Shown: one piece after another, positions 1 through 8,013 of the stretch | How the letters are laid out: every line of letters starts with the position of its first letter | Numbering within the stretch: position 1 is the stretch's first letter | DNA from: Ruminococcus sp. | Lineage (GTDB): Bacteria; Bacillota; Clostridia; Oscillospirales; Acutalibacteraceae | Assembly (NCBI GenBank): GCA_017410265.1 | Contig: JAFQRC010000013.1 | Coordinates: forward strand, 1-64,000 | Reading direction: 5' to 3' | DNA: 64,000 nucleotides | The notes under the pieces: model-generated | The model's input: the letters and a program-made list of their open reading frames with translations, nothing else | What the model was told of the DNA's origin: nothing | The model's database searches: none | Made by a program: the position numbers and the translations under genes

Positions 1-148
1 TCTGAGTTTTGCCGGAGGAACAATGCTCTATATTATCAGCGATGAAATGATACCCGAAACTCATGCTCATGGCAACGAGAGAGCTTCTACGTATGCCTTG
101 CTAATTGGCTTTTGTTTAATGCTTTTAACGGATACTATCTTAAGTTGA
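1..148 (+). CDS. ZIP family metal transporter, C-terminal end (partial)
   Basis: The window opens inside a reading frame (codon phase from base 2) that gives about 48 residues before a TGA stop. It contains a last-helix ZIP pattern: a small-residue stretch (SFAGGTMLYIISDE), then IPETHAHGNE and a hydrophobic final helix. In ZIP/ZupT-type zinc and divalent-metal importers the E and H residues of the fifth helix, followed by a His-rich hinge, line the metal site, and this tail matches that layout. The N-terminal part lies outside the window. A strong terminator follows immediately, so this is the last gene of its transcript. Confidence 0.75.
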   Translation, partial: LSFAGGTMLYIISDEMIPETHAHGNERASTYALLIGFCLMLLTDTILS

Positions 149-159
149 ATATAAAAAAC

Positions 160-216
160 AAGCGTTGCAGTTTGAGGACATAAATGTATCGTGTCCCTCA
201 TCCGCAACGCTTTTTT
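160..216 (+). terminator. Rho-independent terminator after the ZIP gene
   Basis: A perfect 9-bp stem AAGCGTTGC/GCAACGCTT is extended inward by GAGG(G)AC pairing and followed by a run of six T. It starts 12 bases after the ZIP stop codon. Confidence 0.85.
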
Positions 217-325
217 GTTGTAAATTTTTATGTGATTTTATGCTTTTGCCGGTAAAATCCCCAAACCTATCGTTAAATTATAGAGGTATCGTTAAACGGC
301 TATTATATATCGACAAATTGGAGTT

Positions 326-649
326 TTACATTCTAATTTCTGTATGAAAATATTGTTCTTGAAATGCAACTTGCCTCATAATTTCATCTTTTGTAAAGGA
401 TGCACCTTCTGGTGCTACAACCCATTTCTCCTCTACATCATCAAATCTGTGGATAATTGCGACGACTTTCCCAACAAATTCTTCGACAGGTTGACTTATA
501 CCGAGAATATATGCATCTTGTTCTTCCCCATCTGGTGCCATCACTCCAGGAATATGTCCATAGTTGACTGAGTAATAAATGTCTTTATGCTTTGGATGGT
601 AGGTTCCTAATGGTCTGTCAACAATCACCTTTACGATGTTTCCAATCAT
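326..649 (-). CDS. Small inorganic pyrophosphatase-like protein
   Basis: This 107-residue protein matches the short family-I pyrophosphatase-like proteins of Firmicutes, in which diphosphate would be hydrolysed to phosphate in the cytoplasm. What is visible is a DRPLG..HP start, YYxVNYGHIPGVMAPDGEEQDAYILG, and EEKWVVAPEG near the end. The stretch DGEEQDAY aligns with the family signature DxDPxDxx, but the second Asp is replaced by Glu. The protein is also much shorter than classical Ppa (about 175 residues). Activity is therefore inferred, not certain. I chose the ATG at 649 because GGAG lies 9 bases upstream; two further upstream ATGs have no ribosome site. It stands alone and converges with the ZIP terminator. 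Confidence 0.8.
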   Translation of the reverse strand: MIGNIVKVIVDRPLGTYHPKHKDIYYSVNYGHIPGVMAPDGEEQDAYILGISQPVEEFVGKVVAIIHRFDDVEEKWVVAPEGASFTKDEIMRQVAFQEQYFHTEIRM

Positions 650-733
650 AATGCACATCTCCGCTAACTTCAAGTATATCAAGATGATTATAGCACAACA
701 AATAAAATGATATCAATACAAACATATTGTCTT

Positions 734-922
734 TTACACCTCCACCTCACTACCATTCTTGAAGCTGAACACAACACTTCCGTCTGCATTTACTATGACT
801 TTATCAACTGTTGTGTGCAATAAGGTCAGGATCCATTTTAGGTTGAGGATGTAGAGCTCATTCAGAGCAAAAAGGAAAGCTTTAAAGGCACCTAAACTTT
901 TGACATAATATCGCTGTTATGC
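734..922 (-). pseudogene. C-terminal remnant of a serine recombinase
   Basis: An open minus-strand frame of about 62 codons without a usable start ends LLHTTVDKVIVNADGSVVFS followed by FKNGSEVEV and a stop. That pattern (VDKVxVxxDGxVxFxFKxGxEx) is the usual end of large serine recombinases carried by integrative elements. The zinc-ribbon and catalytic parts are missing, and upstream of the match the frame looks degenerate. I read it as a scar of a former mobile element. The assignment rests on the tail motif only. Confidence 0.5.
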
Positions 923-969
923 TAAAATTTTTACACATATATACTTGCTTTCTGAAAGGATAAAATACT

Positions 970-3141
970 ATGGCACGCAATATTGATTCCGTTTCATCAA
1001 AAAAGATAATCAAGGTGCACAAAGCGTTTCTGAATGATATCGATTCTGTGTGTAACTATGCAAATGCGAGTACATCTGAAATAGCTTCTCTGTCAGAAGC
1101 TTTGGTAAAACACGATGCCATTAAGGCTCTCGAGAACATTCCGATAGAAGAGCTTAACCGCGACAAAAAAGGTTTTCGCGTCAAAACCCTCAAGGATAGC
1201 GGATATTCCACTATTGCGGACATTGAGAAAGCATCAGCTTCTGAGCTTTCAAAAATCAACGGCATCAGCCCCGAGGCTGCCTCGTCAATTAAGAAAGCCG
1301 CATCAAAAATATCAGACATATCTGCACAAAGCGTGCACCTTAAACTCAGCGCTGACAATAAAACTCCTGCTGCAACCAAGCTTGTCTGTGCTGTATCAAA
1401 ACACATCAGCCTTTTTTCTGCAATAAAAGAGTGCAGACAGCTGGCAGAGATTAAACCCGATATAGTGCTTGCAATAAAGAACTGCTCCCCGCTCACATCA
1501 GGAATCAAATGGCTCTTTGCTTCAGGCAAAAAGAAAGCCCGTGCAGAAGAAAGCTATGCATATCTTTTTGATGTTGCTCAGGGTGATTCACCTGCAAAAG
1601 CAAGTGAATGTGCATCACAGCTGCGTAAAGCAAAAATTCAGACAAAAGAGCAAGCCTGGACACACTTTGCTTCAGATCCGGTTCCGTTTTTCAATGTGCT
1701 CGAGGAAATATGTCCTCAGTTTATGCAGACGGATACAACTGTATATGGTCTGCCTGAAGAACTCGCACAGGCTATTCAGAATGTTACAATTCACACCGAA
1801 GGTCTTAAATGCACTCTCAGACGATATCAGGAGTGGGGTGTAAAATATACCCTCCATCAGAAACGAGTGCTTCTGGGTGATGAGATGGGTCTTGGTAAAA
1901 CCGTTCAGGCTATCGCTGTAATGGTATCGCTGAGAAACACGGGTGCACACCACTTTGTGGTCGTTTGTCCTGCAAGTGTAATAACCAATTGGTGCAGAGA
2001 AATTGAAAAAATGAGCGACCTGCCTGTTACCCGTGTGCATGGAGCAAACAGAGAACAGGCTCTTTTGCACTGGAAAGAAAACGGTGGCGTGGCAGTTACC
2101 ACCTATGAAACCACCGAGCATTTCACCTTAGGAGAAAAATACAGATTCTCCGCCCTTGTCGTAGACGAGGCACACTACATCAAAAATATAGATGCACAAA
2201 GAAGCAAAAATGTAAGAAAAATCTGCAAACATGCAGAAAATATTATGTTTATGACAGGTACCGCTCTTGAAAACAAAGTTTCCGAAATGGTATCTCTCAT
2301 GGAGGTTTTAAGTCCATCTGTAGCAAAAAGCGTACACGGAATGGAATTTCTCTCTTCCGCTCCTGAATTCAGAGAAAAGATTGCCCCTGTTTACTATCGC
2401 AGACGCCGCGAAGATGTGCTGACTGAACTTCCTGAGCTTATAGAAAACACCGACTGGTGCACTATGGGAACAGAAGAGGAAAAGCAGTATAACGCTGCTG
2501 TTATGTCGGGGAATTTTGCGAATGCAAGAAGAGTTTCATGGAATGTATCCGATCTAAAATACTCTTCAAAAGCCAACAGACTTCTTGAAATCGTGGAAGA
2601 TGCGCAGGAAGAAGGAAGAAAGGTTATTGTATTCTCATTTTTCCTTGATACTATTCAAAAGGTTACATCGCTGTTGGGTGAACGATGTATGGAGCCGATT
2701 AACGGTTCTGTCGCACCACAGCGGCGTCAGGAGATTATCGACGAATTTGACAAGGCTCCCGCAGGAAAGGTGCTCGCAGCACAGATTCAGTCCGGAGGTA
2801 CGGGGCTTAACATACAAAGTGCAAGCGTAGTTGTACTTTGTGAGCCACAATTCAAGCCATCTATTGAGAATCAGGCTATATCCCGTGCTTATCGTATGGG
2901 ACAAACCCGAAATGTCCTCGTTCACAGACTGCTGTGCGACGAAACGGTAGACGAAAGAATTTCTGAGCTGCTCAAAAATAAACAGGAAATATTTGATGCA
3001 TTTGCCGATGAATCAGCAGTCGGAAGCGAAAGCCTTGAGATTGACGAAAGAACCTTTGGCAGCATAATGGAAGAAGAAAAGAAGCGTATAGAGGAAAAGG
3101 CATCTACTGGTTTGTCTGAAGAAAGAAAAACACAAGTGTAA
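970..3141 (+). CDS. SNF2-family DNA-dependent ATPase/helicase with N-terminal helix-hairpin-helix
   Basis: The 723-residue protein is a superfamily-2 Swi2/Snf2 ATPase. Motif I is GDEMGLGKT at about residues 303-311. Motif II is DEAH at about 399-402. Motif III is MTGTALENK, motif V is QSGGTGLNIQSA, and motif VI is QAISRAYRMGQTR. The N-terminal 280 residues carry a helix-hairpin-helix-like segment (about residues 80-115, ASELSKINGISPEAASSIKK), which normally binds DNA backbone, so the enzyme probably translocates on duplex DNA. No nuclease domain is visible. AAAGGA lies just before the ATG, and a terminator follows the stop, so it is monocistronic. Relatives in Firmicutes are of unsettled function (chromatin-like remodelling or defence). 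Confidence 0.9.
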   Translation: MARNIDSVSSKKIIKVHKAFLNDIDSVCNYANASTSEIASLSEALVKHDAIKALENIPIEELNRDKKGFRVKTLKDSGYSTIADIEKASASELSKINGISPEAASSIKKAASKISDISAQSVHLKLSADNKTPAATKLVCAVSKHISLFSAIKECRQLAEIKPDIVLAIKNCSPLTSGIKWLFASGKKKARAEESYAYLFDVAQGDSPAKASECASQLRKAKIQTKEQAWTHFASDPVPFFNVLEEICPQFMQTDTTVYGLPEELAQAIQNVTIHTEGLKCTLRRYQEWGVKYTLHQKRVLLGDEMGLGKTVQAIAVMVSLRNTGAHHFVVVCPASVITNWCREIEKMSDLPVTRVHGANREQALLHWKENGGVAVTTYETTEHFTLGEKYRFSALVVDEAHYIKNIDAQRSKNVRKICKHAENIMFMTGTALENKVSEMVSLMEVLSPSVAKSVHGMEFLSSAPEFREKIAPVYYRRRREDVLTELPELIENTDWCTMGTEEEKQYNAAVMSGNFANARRVSWNVSDLKYSSKANRLLEIVEDAQEEGRKVIVFSFFLDTIQKVTSLLGERCMEPINGSVAPQRRQEIIDEFDKAPAGKVLAAQIQSGGTGLNIQSASVVVLCEPQFKPSIENQAISRAYRMGQTRNVLVHRLLCDETVDERISELLKNKQEIFDAFADESAVGSESLEIDERTFGSIMEEEKKRIEEKASTGLSEERKTQV

Positions 3142-3148
3142 AAAATCA

Positions 3149-3186
3149 AAAGTGACAAGGGTTTTTCTCCTTGTCACTTTTTCTTA
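3149..3186 (+). terminator. Terminator of the SNF2 gene
   Basis: A 12-bp stem AAAGTGACAAGG/CCTTGTCACTTT with an 8-base loop is followed by TTTCTT. Confidence 0.9.
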
Positions 3187-3254
3187 AGGTTACTACAAAA
3201 CAAACGCAGTGCCCCAGTATTTTTTAACGATTTGTAAAATAACCATTACAGGGG

Positions 3255-3283
3255 TTGCTTTTCCAATGACTGTGTGCTATGAT
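3255..3283 (+). promoter_or_regulatory. Promoter of the mgtE leader
   Basis: TTGCTT and TATGAT are separated by 17 bases. Transcription would begin near 3290, giving a leader of about 270 bases before the mgtE start. Confidence 0.65.
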
Positions 3284-3289
3284 GCTCAA

Positions 3290-3561
3290 AGACTAAAAAA
3301 AGCGAGGTGAAACCATGGACGGCAGTAGTACCGGTACGGCAAAGGCTTTCATATATTGTGATTTTGCGGGCGACTACGGTCAGTCTGCGGTTTAGTTGCG
3401 TTTTTTGTATTAATATACGATATATAGAGCCATTGTCTGTGCAATAAGTTACTACACAAACTTCGGGTGGTGTTTAACTTTGTAGGGCAGTGGTATTTTT
3501 ATGCCATTTCGCGTGCAAAGTCGCTCCACCTTTACAAAATTGTGTAAAGGAGGCACTTACA
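3290..3561 (+). promoter_or_regulatory. Structured leader of the MgtE gene with attenuator and sequestered ribosome site
   Basis: The leader has three visible parts. The first is a short open frame with its own ribosome site. The second is a terminator-like stem GCGACTA/TAGTTGC (3370-3399) followed by six T. The third is a perfect 8-bp stem CCTTTACA/TGTAAAGG (3529-3550), whose 3' arm is part of the mgtE Shine-Dalgarno sequence. This is the architecture of a leader controlled by ion level or translation. I could not match the conserved M-box (ykoK) core, so I do not assign a riboswitch class. Confidence 0.55.
3315..3395 (+). CDS. Possible 26-residue leader peptide
   Basis: ATG is preceded by GAGGTG at good spacing. 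The frame reads MDGSSTGTAKAFIYCDFAGD and six more residues to a TAG. The stop codon lies inside the 3' arm of the attenuator stem, so ribosome position at the stop would directly disturb that hairpin. This is consistent with a leader peptide controlling readthrough. I recognise no homologue, and the frame could be incidental to a structured RNA. Confidence 0.4.
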   Translation: MDGSSTGTAKAFIYCDFAGDYGQSAV

Positions 3562-4239
3562 ATGAACAAGGTATTAAGAAGAGGTGGCTTATTTGCCACA
3601 GTAAAAAAGGAAAATTTCACAAATCCACAGGTGCAAAATGCAGATATTTCAATCTCAAACGAGGCTGACCTGTACGAGCCTGTACAAAAGAGCATCATAA
3701 AGAGGCTCCCGTGGCTAATGATTCTGCTCCTTTTGGGAACAGGAGTTTCCGCTGTAGTAGGACTTTTCGAATCAATCGTAGCTCAGCTACCTATTATAAT
3801 GTGTTTTCAGTCTTTGATACTTGATATGTCGGGAAATGTCGGCACACAGTCGCTGGCGGTTGCGATAAGAGTTCTGATGAGTAGCGATGTTTCCAACAGA
3901 AAAAAACTCTCGCTTGTCATGAAAGAGTGTAACATCGGACTCATTAACGGCGCGATTTTAGGTGTTCTTTCATTTTTAGCAATCGGAGTATATCTGTGCA
4001 TCGCAGGAAACAGCACTCGCTTTGCTTTCTCTGTTTCCATGTGCTTAGGTATATCAATGGTGATTTCTATGGCAATTTCATCATTTACGGGCACCATTAT
4101 CCCAGTAGTTTTTCAGAAAATCGGAATCGACCCGGCTGTAGCATCAGGTCCGCTGATTACGACTGTTAACGATATGGTTGCGGTCGTTACCTACTACGGA
4201 TTCTCCCTGCTTATTCTCATCAGATTTTTGCATTTATAA
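3562..4239 (+). CDS. mgtE: MgtE-type magnesium channel, transmembrane domain only
   Basis: The 225-residue protein matches the membrane domain of MgtE Mg2+ channels. It has five hydrophobic segments starting at RLPWLMILLLLG, the LDMSGNVGTQS motif of the pore region (family LDMGGNAGTQS), and GPLITTVNDMVAVVTYYG near the end, which holds the Asp that coordinates Mg2+ in characterised MgtE. The cytoplasmic N domain and the two CBS domains that gate full-length MgtE (about 450 residues) are absent. An N-terminal extension of about 45 polar residues replaces them. The start was chosen for AAAGGAGG 8 bases upstream. Without the gating domains, control may rest on the RNA leader. The annotation as an Mg2+ carrier is by family; other divalent metals are possible. 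Confidence 0.85.
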   Translation: MNKVLRRGGLFATVKKENFTNPQVQNADISISNEADLYEPVQKSIIKRLPWLMILLLLGTGVSAVVGLFESIVAQLPIIMCFQSLILDMSGNVGTQSLAVAIRVLMSSDVSNRKKLSLVMKECNIGLINGAILGVLSFLAIGVYLCIAGNSTRFAFSVSMCLGISMVISMAISSFTGTIIPVVFQKIGIDPAVASGPLITTVNDMVAVVTYYGFSLLILIRFLHL

Positions 4240-4247
4240 TTACTGTA

Positions 4248-4293
4248 AACAATCCTGAACTGCAATTTTTACATAGTTCAGGGTTGTTTTTTT
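4248..4293 (+). terminator. Terminator of the mgtE gene
   Basis: The stem AAACAATCCTGAACT/AGTTCAGGGTTGTTT is followed by a run of T. Confidence 0.9.
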
Positions 4294-4311
4294 ACTCAAT
4301 TTTCACTTTCA

Positions 4312-4340
4312 TTGACAAACATTCAGACGGACTTTATAAT
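4312..4340 (+). promoter_or_regulatory. Consensus sigma-A promoter of the GH13 gene
   Basis: A perfect TTGACA and TATAAT are separated by 17 bases. The predicted start of transcription is about 25 bases upstream of the ATG. Confidence 0.9.
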
Positions 4341-4370
4341 TTATTTATCAATTCGATAAGGAGTATAGAT

Positions 4371-5846
4371 ATGAAAAGGATATTAGCTTTAGCTTTAGCA
4401 GTTATTATGATTCTTTCACTTGTCGCTTGTTCTGGTAGTTCAGGTGAAACCGAAGTTAAGAAAAACGAGTATACTATGTCTGCTGACCCGAAGGAAGGCA
4501 GTGTTATCGATGGTCTGATGACTGATATTTCTATCAGTGACCCTATTCTCACTAAAACAACCGCTTCGTGGCTTGATACCTGCATACTATACGAAGTCAA
4601 TGTCCGCCAGTACACAGAAGAAGGCACCTTTAAGGCATTTGAAAAGCACCTTGACCGACTCAAAGACATGGGTGTAAACACACTCTGGTTTATGCCGATT
4701 CACCCTATCAGCGAAACAGAGCGCAAGGGTACTCTCGGCTCATACTACGCGGTAGATGACTATACAGCTGTAAACCCCGAGTTTGGTACTATTGAAGATT
4801 TTCAGCACCTTGTGGACAAAGCACATAAAATGGGCTTTAAGGTAATTCTCGACTGGGTTGCTAACCACACAGGCTGGGACAACGCGTGGGTCAGTGAACA
4901 CGACGATTGGTTTATGCACGACGAAAGCGGTGAAATCACCTCACCTTATGACTGGACCGACACAGCGGAGCTGAACTTCGACAACTACGAAATGCGTGCT
5001 GAGATGATTAAATCTATGCAGTACTGGATTGAAGAAGTAGGTATCGACGGTTTCAGATGTGACCACGCTATCGGTGTTCCGGTGTCATTCTGGAACGCAG
5101 CTGTGTACAAGCTCAAGTCAATCAACAGCGAGATTATGATGCTCGCTGAGGTTTCTGCTGCACAGAGCCTGACAAAATACGCTTTTGATACCTGCTACAA
5201 TGACCCTTTGTACAGTCAGGCTATGGCAATAAAAGGCGGAGTAGCTACTTCCACAATTCAGCAGGGTATGACCCTAAACGCTAACTATGTAGAGGGCAGT
5301 TTCCCGATGAACTACCTCGATAACCACGATAAAAACTCATATGATGGCAGTATCGTTGACCGCTTTGGCGATACCTACGAACCCCTTTTAGCACTTTCGT
5401 TCTTATCTCCGGGCTTCCCGCTGATTTACACAGCTAACGAACAAGGCTACGACCACGAAATCGAGTTCTTCGAAAAAGATGCCGTTAAATGGGAAGACGA
5501 GCTCAAATACGAAGAGTTTTTCACCAAGTTATCAAAGCTGAAGGTTGAAAACAAGGCTCTCGCATCCACTAACACAGACCTTGAGTTCTTAGATGTAGAT
5601 AACTCTCACATCTTTGCTTTCTCAAGAACAAGCGGGGATAACAAAGTCGTTTATATCTCCAACCTCTATTTCGAGGAAATCAAGGACGCTGGTGTTACTC
5701 TGGATTTTGAAAATGCAAAGTGCGTTATGCACTACGACGGCGAAATTTTAGATACAAAAGAAGTAGATGTAACAAAAGCTGATTTTGAAAACAAATCCTA
5801 TAACCCATACGAGTTCTACATTCTCACAGTAAACGCACAAAACTAA
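4371..5846 (+). CDS. Lipoprotein alpha-amylase family (GH13) glycosidase
   Basis: The 491-residue protein begins with a lipoprotein signal (MKRILALALAVIMILSLVAC, lipobox LVAC) and is expected to be anchored outside the membrane. All four GH13 blocks can be seen: DWVANHTGW (block I), GIDGFRCDHA with the nucleophile Asp (block II), MMLAEVSA with the acid/base Glu (block III) and YLDNHDKNS with the third carboxylate (block IV). A short beta-rich C-terminal domain follows from about residue 400. The protein probably cleaves alpha-1,4-linked glucans or maltodextrins at the cell surface; exact specificity cannot be read. It stands alone, with AAGGAG before the start, its own promoter and its own terminator. 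Confidence 0.92.
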   Translation: MKRILALALAVIMILSLVACSGSSGETEVKKNEYTMSADPKEGSVIDGLMTDISISDPILTKTTASWLDTCILYEVNVRQYTEEGTFKAFEKHLDRLKDMGVNTLWFMPIHPISETERKGTLGSYYAVDDYTAVNPEFGTIEDFQHLVDKAHKMGFKVILDWVANHTGWDNAWVSEHDDWFMHDESGEITSPYDWTDTAELNFDNYEMRAEMIKSMQYWIEEVGIDGFRCDHAIGVPVSFWNAAVYKLKSINSEIMMLAEVSAAQSLTKYAFDTCYNDPLYSQAMAIKGGVATSTIQQGMTLNANYVEGSFPMNYLDNHDKNSYDGSIVDRFGDTYEPLLALSFLSPGFPLIYTANEQGYDHEIEFFEKDAVKWEDELKYEEFFTKLSKLKVENKALASTNTDLEFLDVDNSHIFAFSRTSGDNKVVYISNLYFEEIKDAGVTLDFENAKCVMHYDGEILDTKEVDVTKADFENKSYNPYEFYILTVNAQN

Positions 5847-5856
5847 TCAAAATAAT

Positions 5857-5900
5857 AAGCCCTCGAGCTATGAAACCTCTCATAGTCCGGGGGCTTTTAT
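5857..5900 (+). terminator. Terminator between the convergent GH13 and ABC permease genes
   Basis: The stem AAGCCCTCGAGCTATGA/TCATAGTCCGGGGGCTT is followed by TTTAT and serves the GH13 gene. The A-rich 5' flank could also end the opposing transcript. Confidence 0.8.
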
Positions 5901-5921
5901 CATATTTCAGATTAAATATAT

Positions 5922-6668
5922 TTACTTATCCTGCTTCATTTTATAGTTGAAAAGTATAACAGCAATCACAAGGATTACAAAAGCGTAGCCGATAACCCAC
6001 AAAAGCTCGGACATAATCAGAGAATACTCGCCCGAGAGTGCGTATCTTCCGGCGTTTACCGCGTGTACAAATGGAAGCAAATCCGCGGCTTTTTCAAACG
6101 CACCTCCTACAAGCTCCAGGTCAAACCAAGTACCCGAAAGCCACGCTGAAAGATTAGTGAGCAAAGCACCGCACACACCTCCTACCGCCTTGTCATTAAA
6201 AATCGTACCACACAAAAGACCTAACGCTATAAAAAGCACCGACACAGGAATAGTCACAACGAGGGCAAGCAGAATATTTGCTGACCACTCAAGTCCGAAA
6301 ATAAAAGAAGCGATGTAGCACACTATTGTCTGTAAAAGTGCCACCGGAACAAGCGGTAGAGTATAGCCTGCTATATACTGACTCGGTTTAAGCGGAGATG
6401 TAAACAGCCTTAAAATAAAGCTTGTGCACCTGTCCTTTGATACAATTGTTGCCGTGAAAAGCGATATAAAACTCAGACCAAACACTGCTATACCGGGAAC
6501 CAGATTTTCTATCTCAAAAAGCTTCATTGTAGCTTCCTTCGGAATACTTGAGTTGATCGCCGACAAAAGCACCAACAGTACAAGCGGAAACAATATTCCG
6601 AATATAAGCGTAAATATGTCACGCGTAATTTCTTTGAGATTACGCGATGCAAATACCAATGTTCTCAT
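5922..6668 (-). CDS. ABC-2 type exporter permease
   Basis: The 248-residue membrane protein has six hydrophobic segments. It also has the ABC-2 layout of a long extracytoplasmic loop after the first helix and a GTIFNDKAVGG segment in the middle. It starts directly after the last codon of the ATPase gene, so the two subunits are translated together and should form one exporter. In Firmicutes, pairs of this kind preceded by a small regulator often export drugs, peptides or lipids. The substrate is not visible here. Confidence 0.85.
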   Translation of the reverse strand: MRTLVFASRNLKEITRDIFTLIFGILFPLVLLVLLSAINSSIPKEATMKLFEIENLVPGIAVFGLSFISLFTATIVSKDRCTSFILRLFTSPLKPSQYIAGYTLPLVPVALLQTIVCYIASFIFGLEWSANILLALVVTIPVSVLFIALGLLCGTIFNDKAVGGVCGALLTNLSAWLSGTWFDLELVGGAFEKAADLLPFVHAVNAGRYALSGEYSLIMSELLWVIGYAFVILVIAVILFNYKMKQDK

Positions 6669-7394
6669 TTATACTTCATCTCCTGCAATTCTTACAAAAG
6701 CTTCTTCAAAATTGTCGGTTTTTGCAAGTGCTTTTAGCTCATCAGCAGTCCCCTGAGCTTTCAGTACCCCGTCCGCCATAATACCGATGCTATCAGATAA
6801 AGCTTCGGCTTCTTCAAGATAGTGTGTAGTAAGAACGATAGTGATTTTGCCCTTGAGCTTTTCTATCTGTTTCCATAAATCTCTGCGTGCCAGCACATCA
6901 AGACCCAGGGTCGGTTCATCAAGGAAGATTATCTTCGGTTCACTTATGAGCGCCATGGCGATGCTGAGTCTTCTCTGCCATCCCCCCGAAAGATTTTTAG
7001 CCCGACTATTTTCGATTTCTTTCATATCAAATCGAGCGATTATCTGCTGTGTTTTCTCTTTAGCAGAAGCTTTATCAAAACCAAAGATGCCCGCAATAAA
7101 CTCGAGATTCTCTTTTACGGTAAGGTTTTGAGCAACGGAAGTTTCCTGTGGAGATACGCTTATAATCTGTTTAACCTTTGTGCTGTCACCGATAATACTG
7201 TTACCCATAAGCTTCGCGTCTCCTGACGTTGGTCTTATAAGACAGGAAAGCATCTTTATGGTAGTGGATTTACCCGCACCATTTACTCCCAGTAAAGCAT
7301 ACATCTCCCCCTCGTTAACGCTGAGGTCAAGATCTCTGACCACTGTTTTATCTTTATATTTTTTAGTTAGCTTTTCAGTTCTGATTGCAATCAT
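6669..7394 (-). CDS. ABC exporter ATP-binding subunit
   Basis: The 241-residue ATPase carries Walker A GVNGAGKST, a Q-loop in VSPQETS, signature LSGGWQRRL, Walker B IIFLDEPTLGLD and the switch His in TTHYLEEA. This is the DrrA/CcmA-like class of export ATPases. It lies 12 bases after the regulator gene and abuts the permease gene, forming a three-gene unit (regulator, ATPase, permease). Confidence 0.93.
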   Translation of the reverse strand: MIAIRTEKLTKKYKDKTVVRDLDLSVNEGEMYALLGVNGAGKSTTIKMLSCLIRPTSGDAKLMGNSIIGDSTKVKQIISVSPQETSVAQNLTVKENLEFIAGIFGFDKASAKEKTQQIIARFDMKEIENSRAKNLSGGWQRRLSIAMALISEPKIIFLDEPTLGLDVLARRDLWKQIEKLKGKITIVLTTHYLEEAEALSDSIGIMADGVLKAQGTADELKALAKTDNFEEAFVRIAGDEV

Positions 7395-7406
7395 TTTTAT
7401 CTCCTG

Positions 7407-7811
7407 TTACTTATCAAAAATCATAGGAAAGCTGTTCATCTTGATAAATGCCATTCCTCGGTTATCTCCTAAAACCAGAATCCTATCACCCTGTTTTATG
7501 GAGTAAACATCTCGGGCGTGTTTTGGAATAACCACCTGACCACGCTCGCCGACCTTTGATATACCAAAAACATATTTATCTTCTCCATCTACTTTTTTAT
7601 CCGACTTGTTTTCTTCAAGCGGACACATCACAAGCTCATCAAGTGTCAGACCGTATTCGTAGGCGACTTCTGCACATTTTGTGATATCAGGAAGAGATTC
7701 TCCGCTTTCCCACTTAGCAACAGTCTGCCTTGATACACCGAATTTTTCAGCGAATTGCTCTTGTGTTAAGGAAAGCTTTGTTCTCAGATGTTTTAAATTC
7801 ATACTTATCAT
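7407..7811 (-). CDS. XRE-type regulator fused to an AbrB-like swapped-hairpin domain
   Basis: The 134-residue protein has an N-terminal XRE helix-turn-helix (about residues 4-58; LTQEQFAEKFGVSRQTVAKW), a short linker, and a C-terminal SpoVT/AbrB-type DNA-binding fold (VGERGQVVIPKHARDVYSIK). Two DNA-binding modules in one small protein are seen in Clostridia regulators next to ABC exporters. It is first in the operon and probably controls its own promoter: a perfect inverted repeat lies just upstream. The ATG at 7811 has AAAGGA 9 bases ahead; an upstream TTG is less well placed. Confidence 0.88.
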   Translation of the reverse strand: MISMNLKHLRTKLSLTQEQFAEKFGVSRQTVAKWESGESLPDITKCAEVAYEYGLTLDELVMCPLEENKSDKKVDGEDKYVFGISKVGERGQVVIPKHARDVYSIKQGDRILVLGDNRGMAFIKMNSFPMIFDK

Positions 7812-7834
7812 ACTTTTCAATCCTTTCTTACACC

Positions 7835-7863
7835 ATCATATCACTAGAAATTACAAAAAACAA
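7835..7863 (-). promoter_or_regulatory. Promoter of the regulator-ABC operon
   Basis: On the minus strand TTGTTT and TATGAT are 17 bases apart, about 25 bases upstream of the regulator start. Confidence 0.65.
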
Positions 7864-7872
7864 CCAATCATA

Positions 7873-7891
7873 TTTAACAATCAATGTTAAA
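7873..7891. promoter_or_regulatory. Candidate operator palindrome
   Basis: TTTAACA and TGTTAAA form a perfect 7-bp inverted repeat with a 5-base spacer. It lies just upstream of the minus-strand promoter and between divergent transcripts. Its place suggests the binding site of the XRE/AbrB regulator. This is inferred from position and symmetry alone. Confidence 0.45.
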
Positions 7892-7955
7892 AATCGTGGC
7901 ATTATAGCAAGCTACATTTATCCCGTGTAAATACTGAATACTTCAAAATCTATGA

Positions 7956-7984
7956 TTGAATTAGCTTTTTTTGTATGTTATCAT
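7956..7984 (+). promoter_or_regulatory. Promoter of the MutS-like gene
   Basis: TTGAAT and TATCAT are separated by 17 bases, about 30 bases before the start codon. Confidence 0.55.
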
Positions 7985-8013
7985 AACTTTAGTAATCTTA
8001 AGAGAGTGATACT

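Noticed and set aside
1056..1529. Long minus-strand open frame opposite the SNF2 gene
   Set aside because: It is a shadow of a well-supported helicase gene; it has no ribosome site and no recognisable domain.
1672..2121. Minus-strand frame of about 149 codons inside the SNF2 gene
   Set aside because: It lies across conserved helicase motifs on the other strand and has no gene-like composition.
3290..3410. M-box (ykoK) or yybP manganese riboswitch upstream of the MgtE gene
   Set aside because: The conserved cores of these classes could not be aligned by eye, so I kept a generic leader call.
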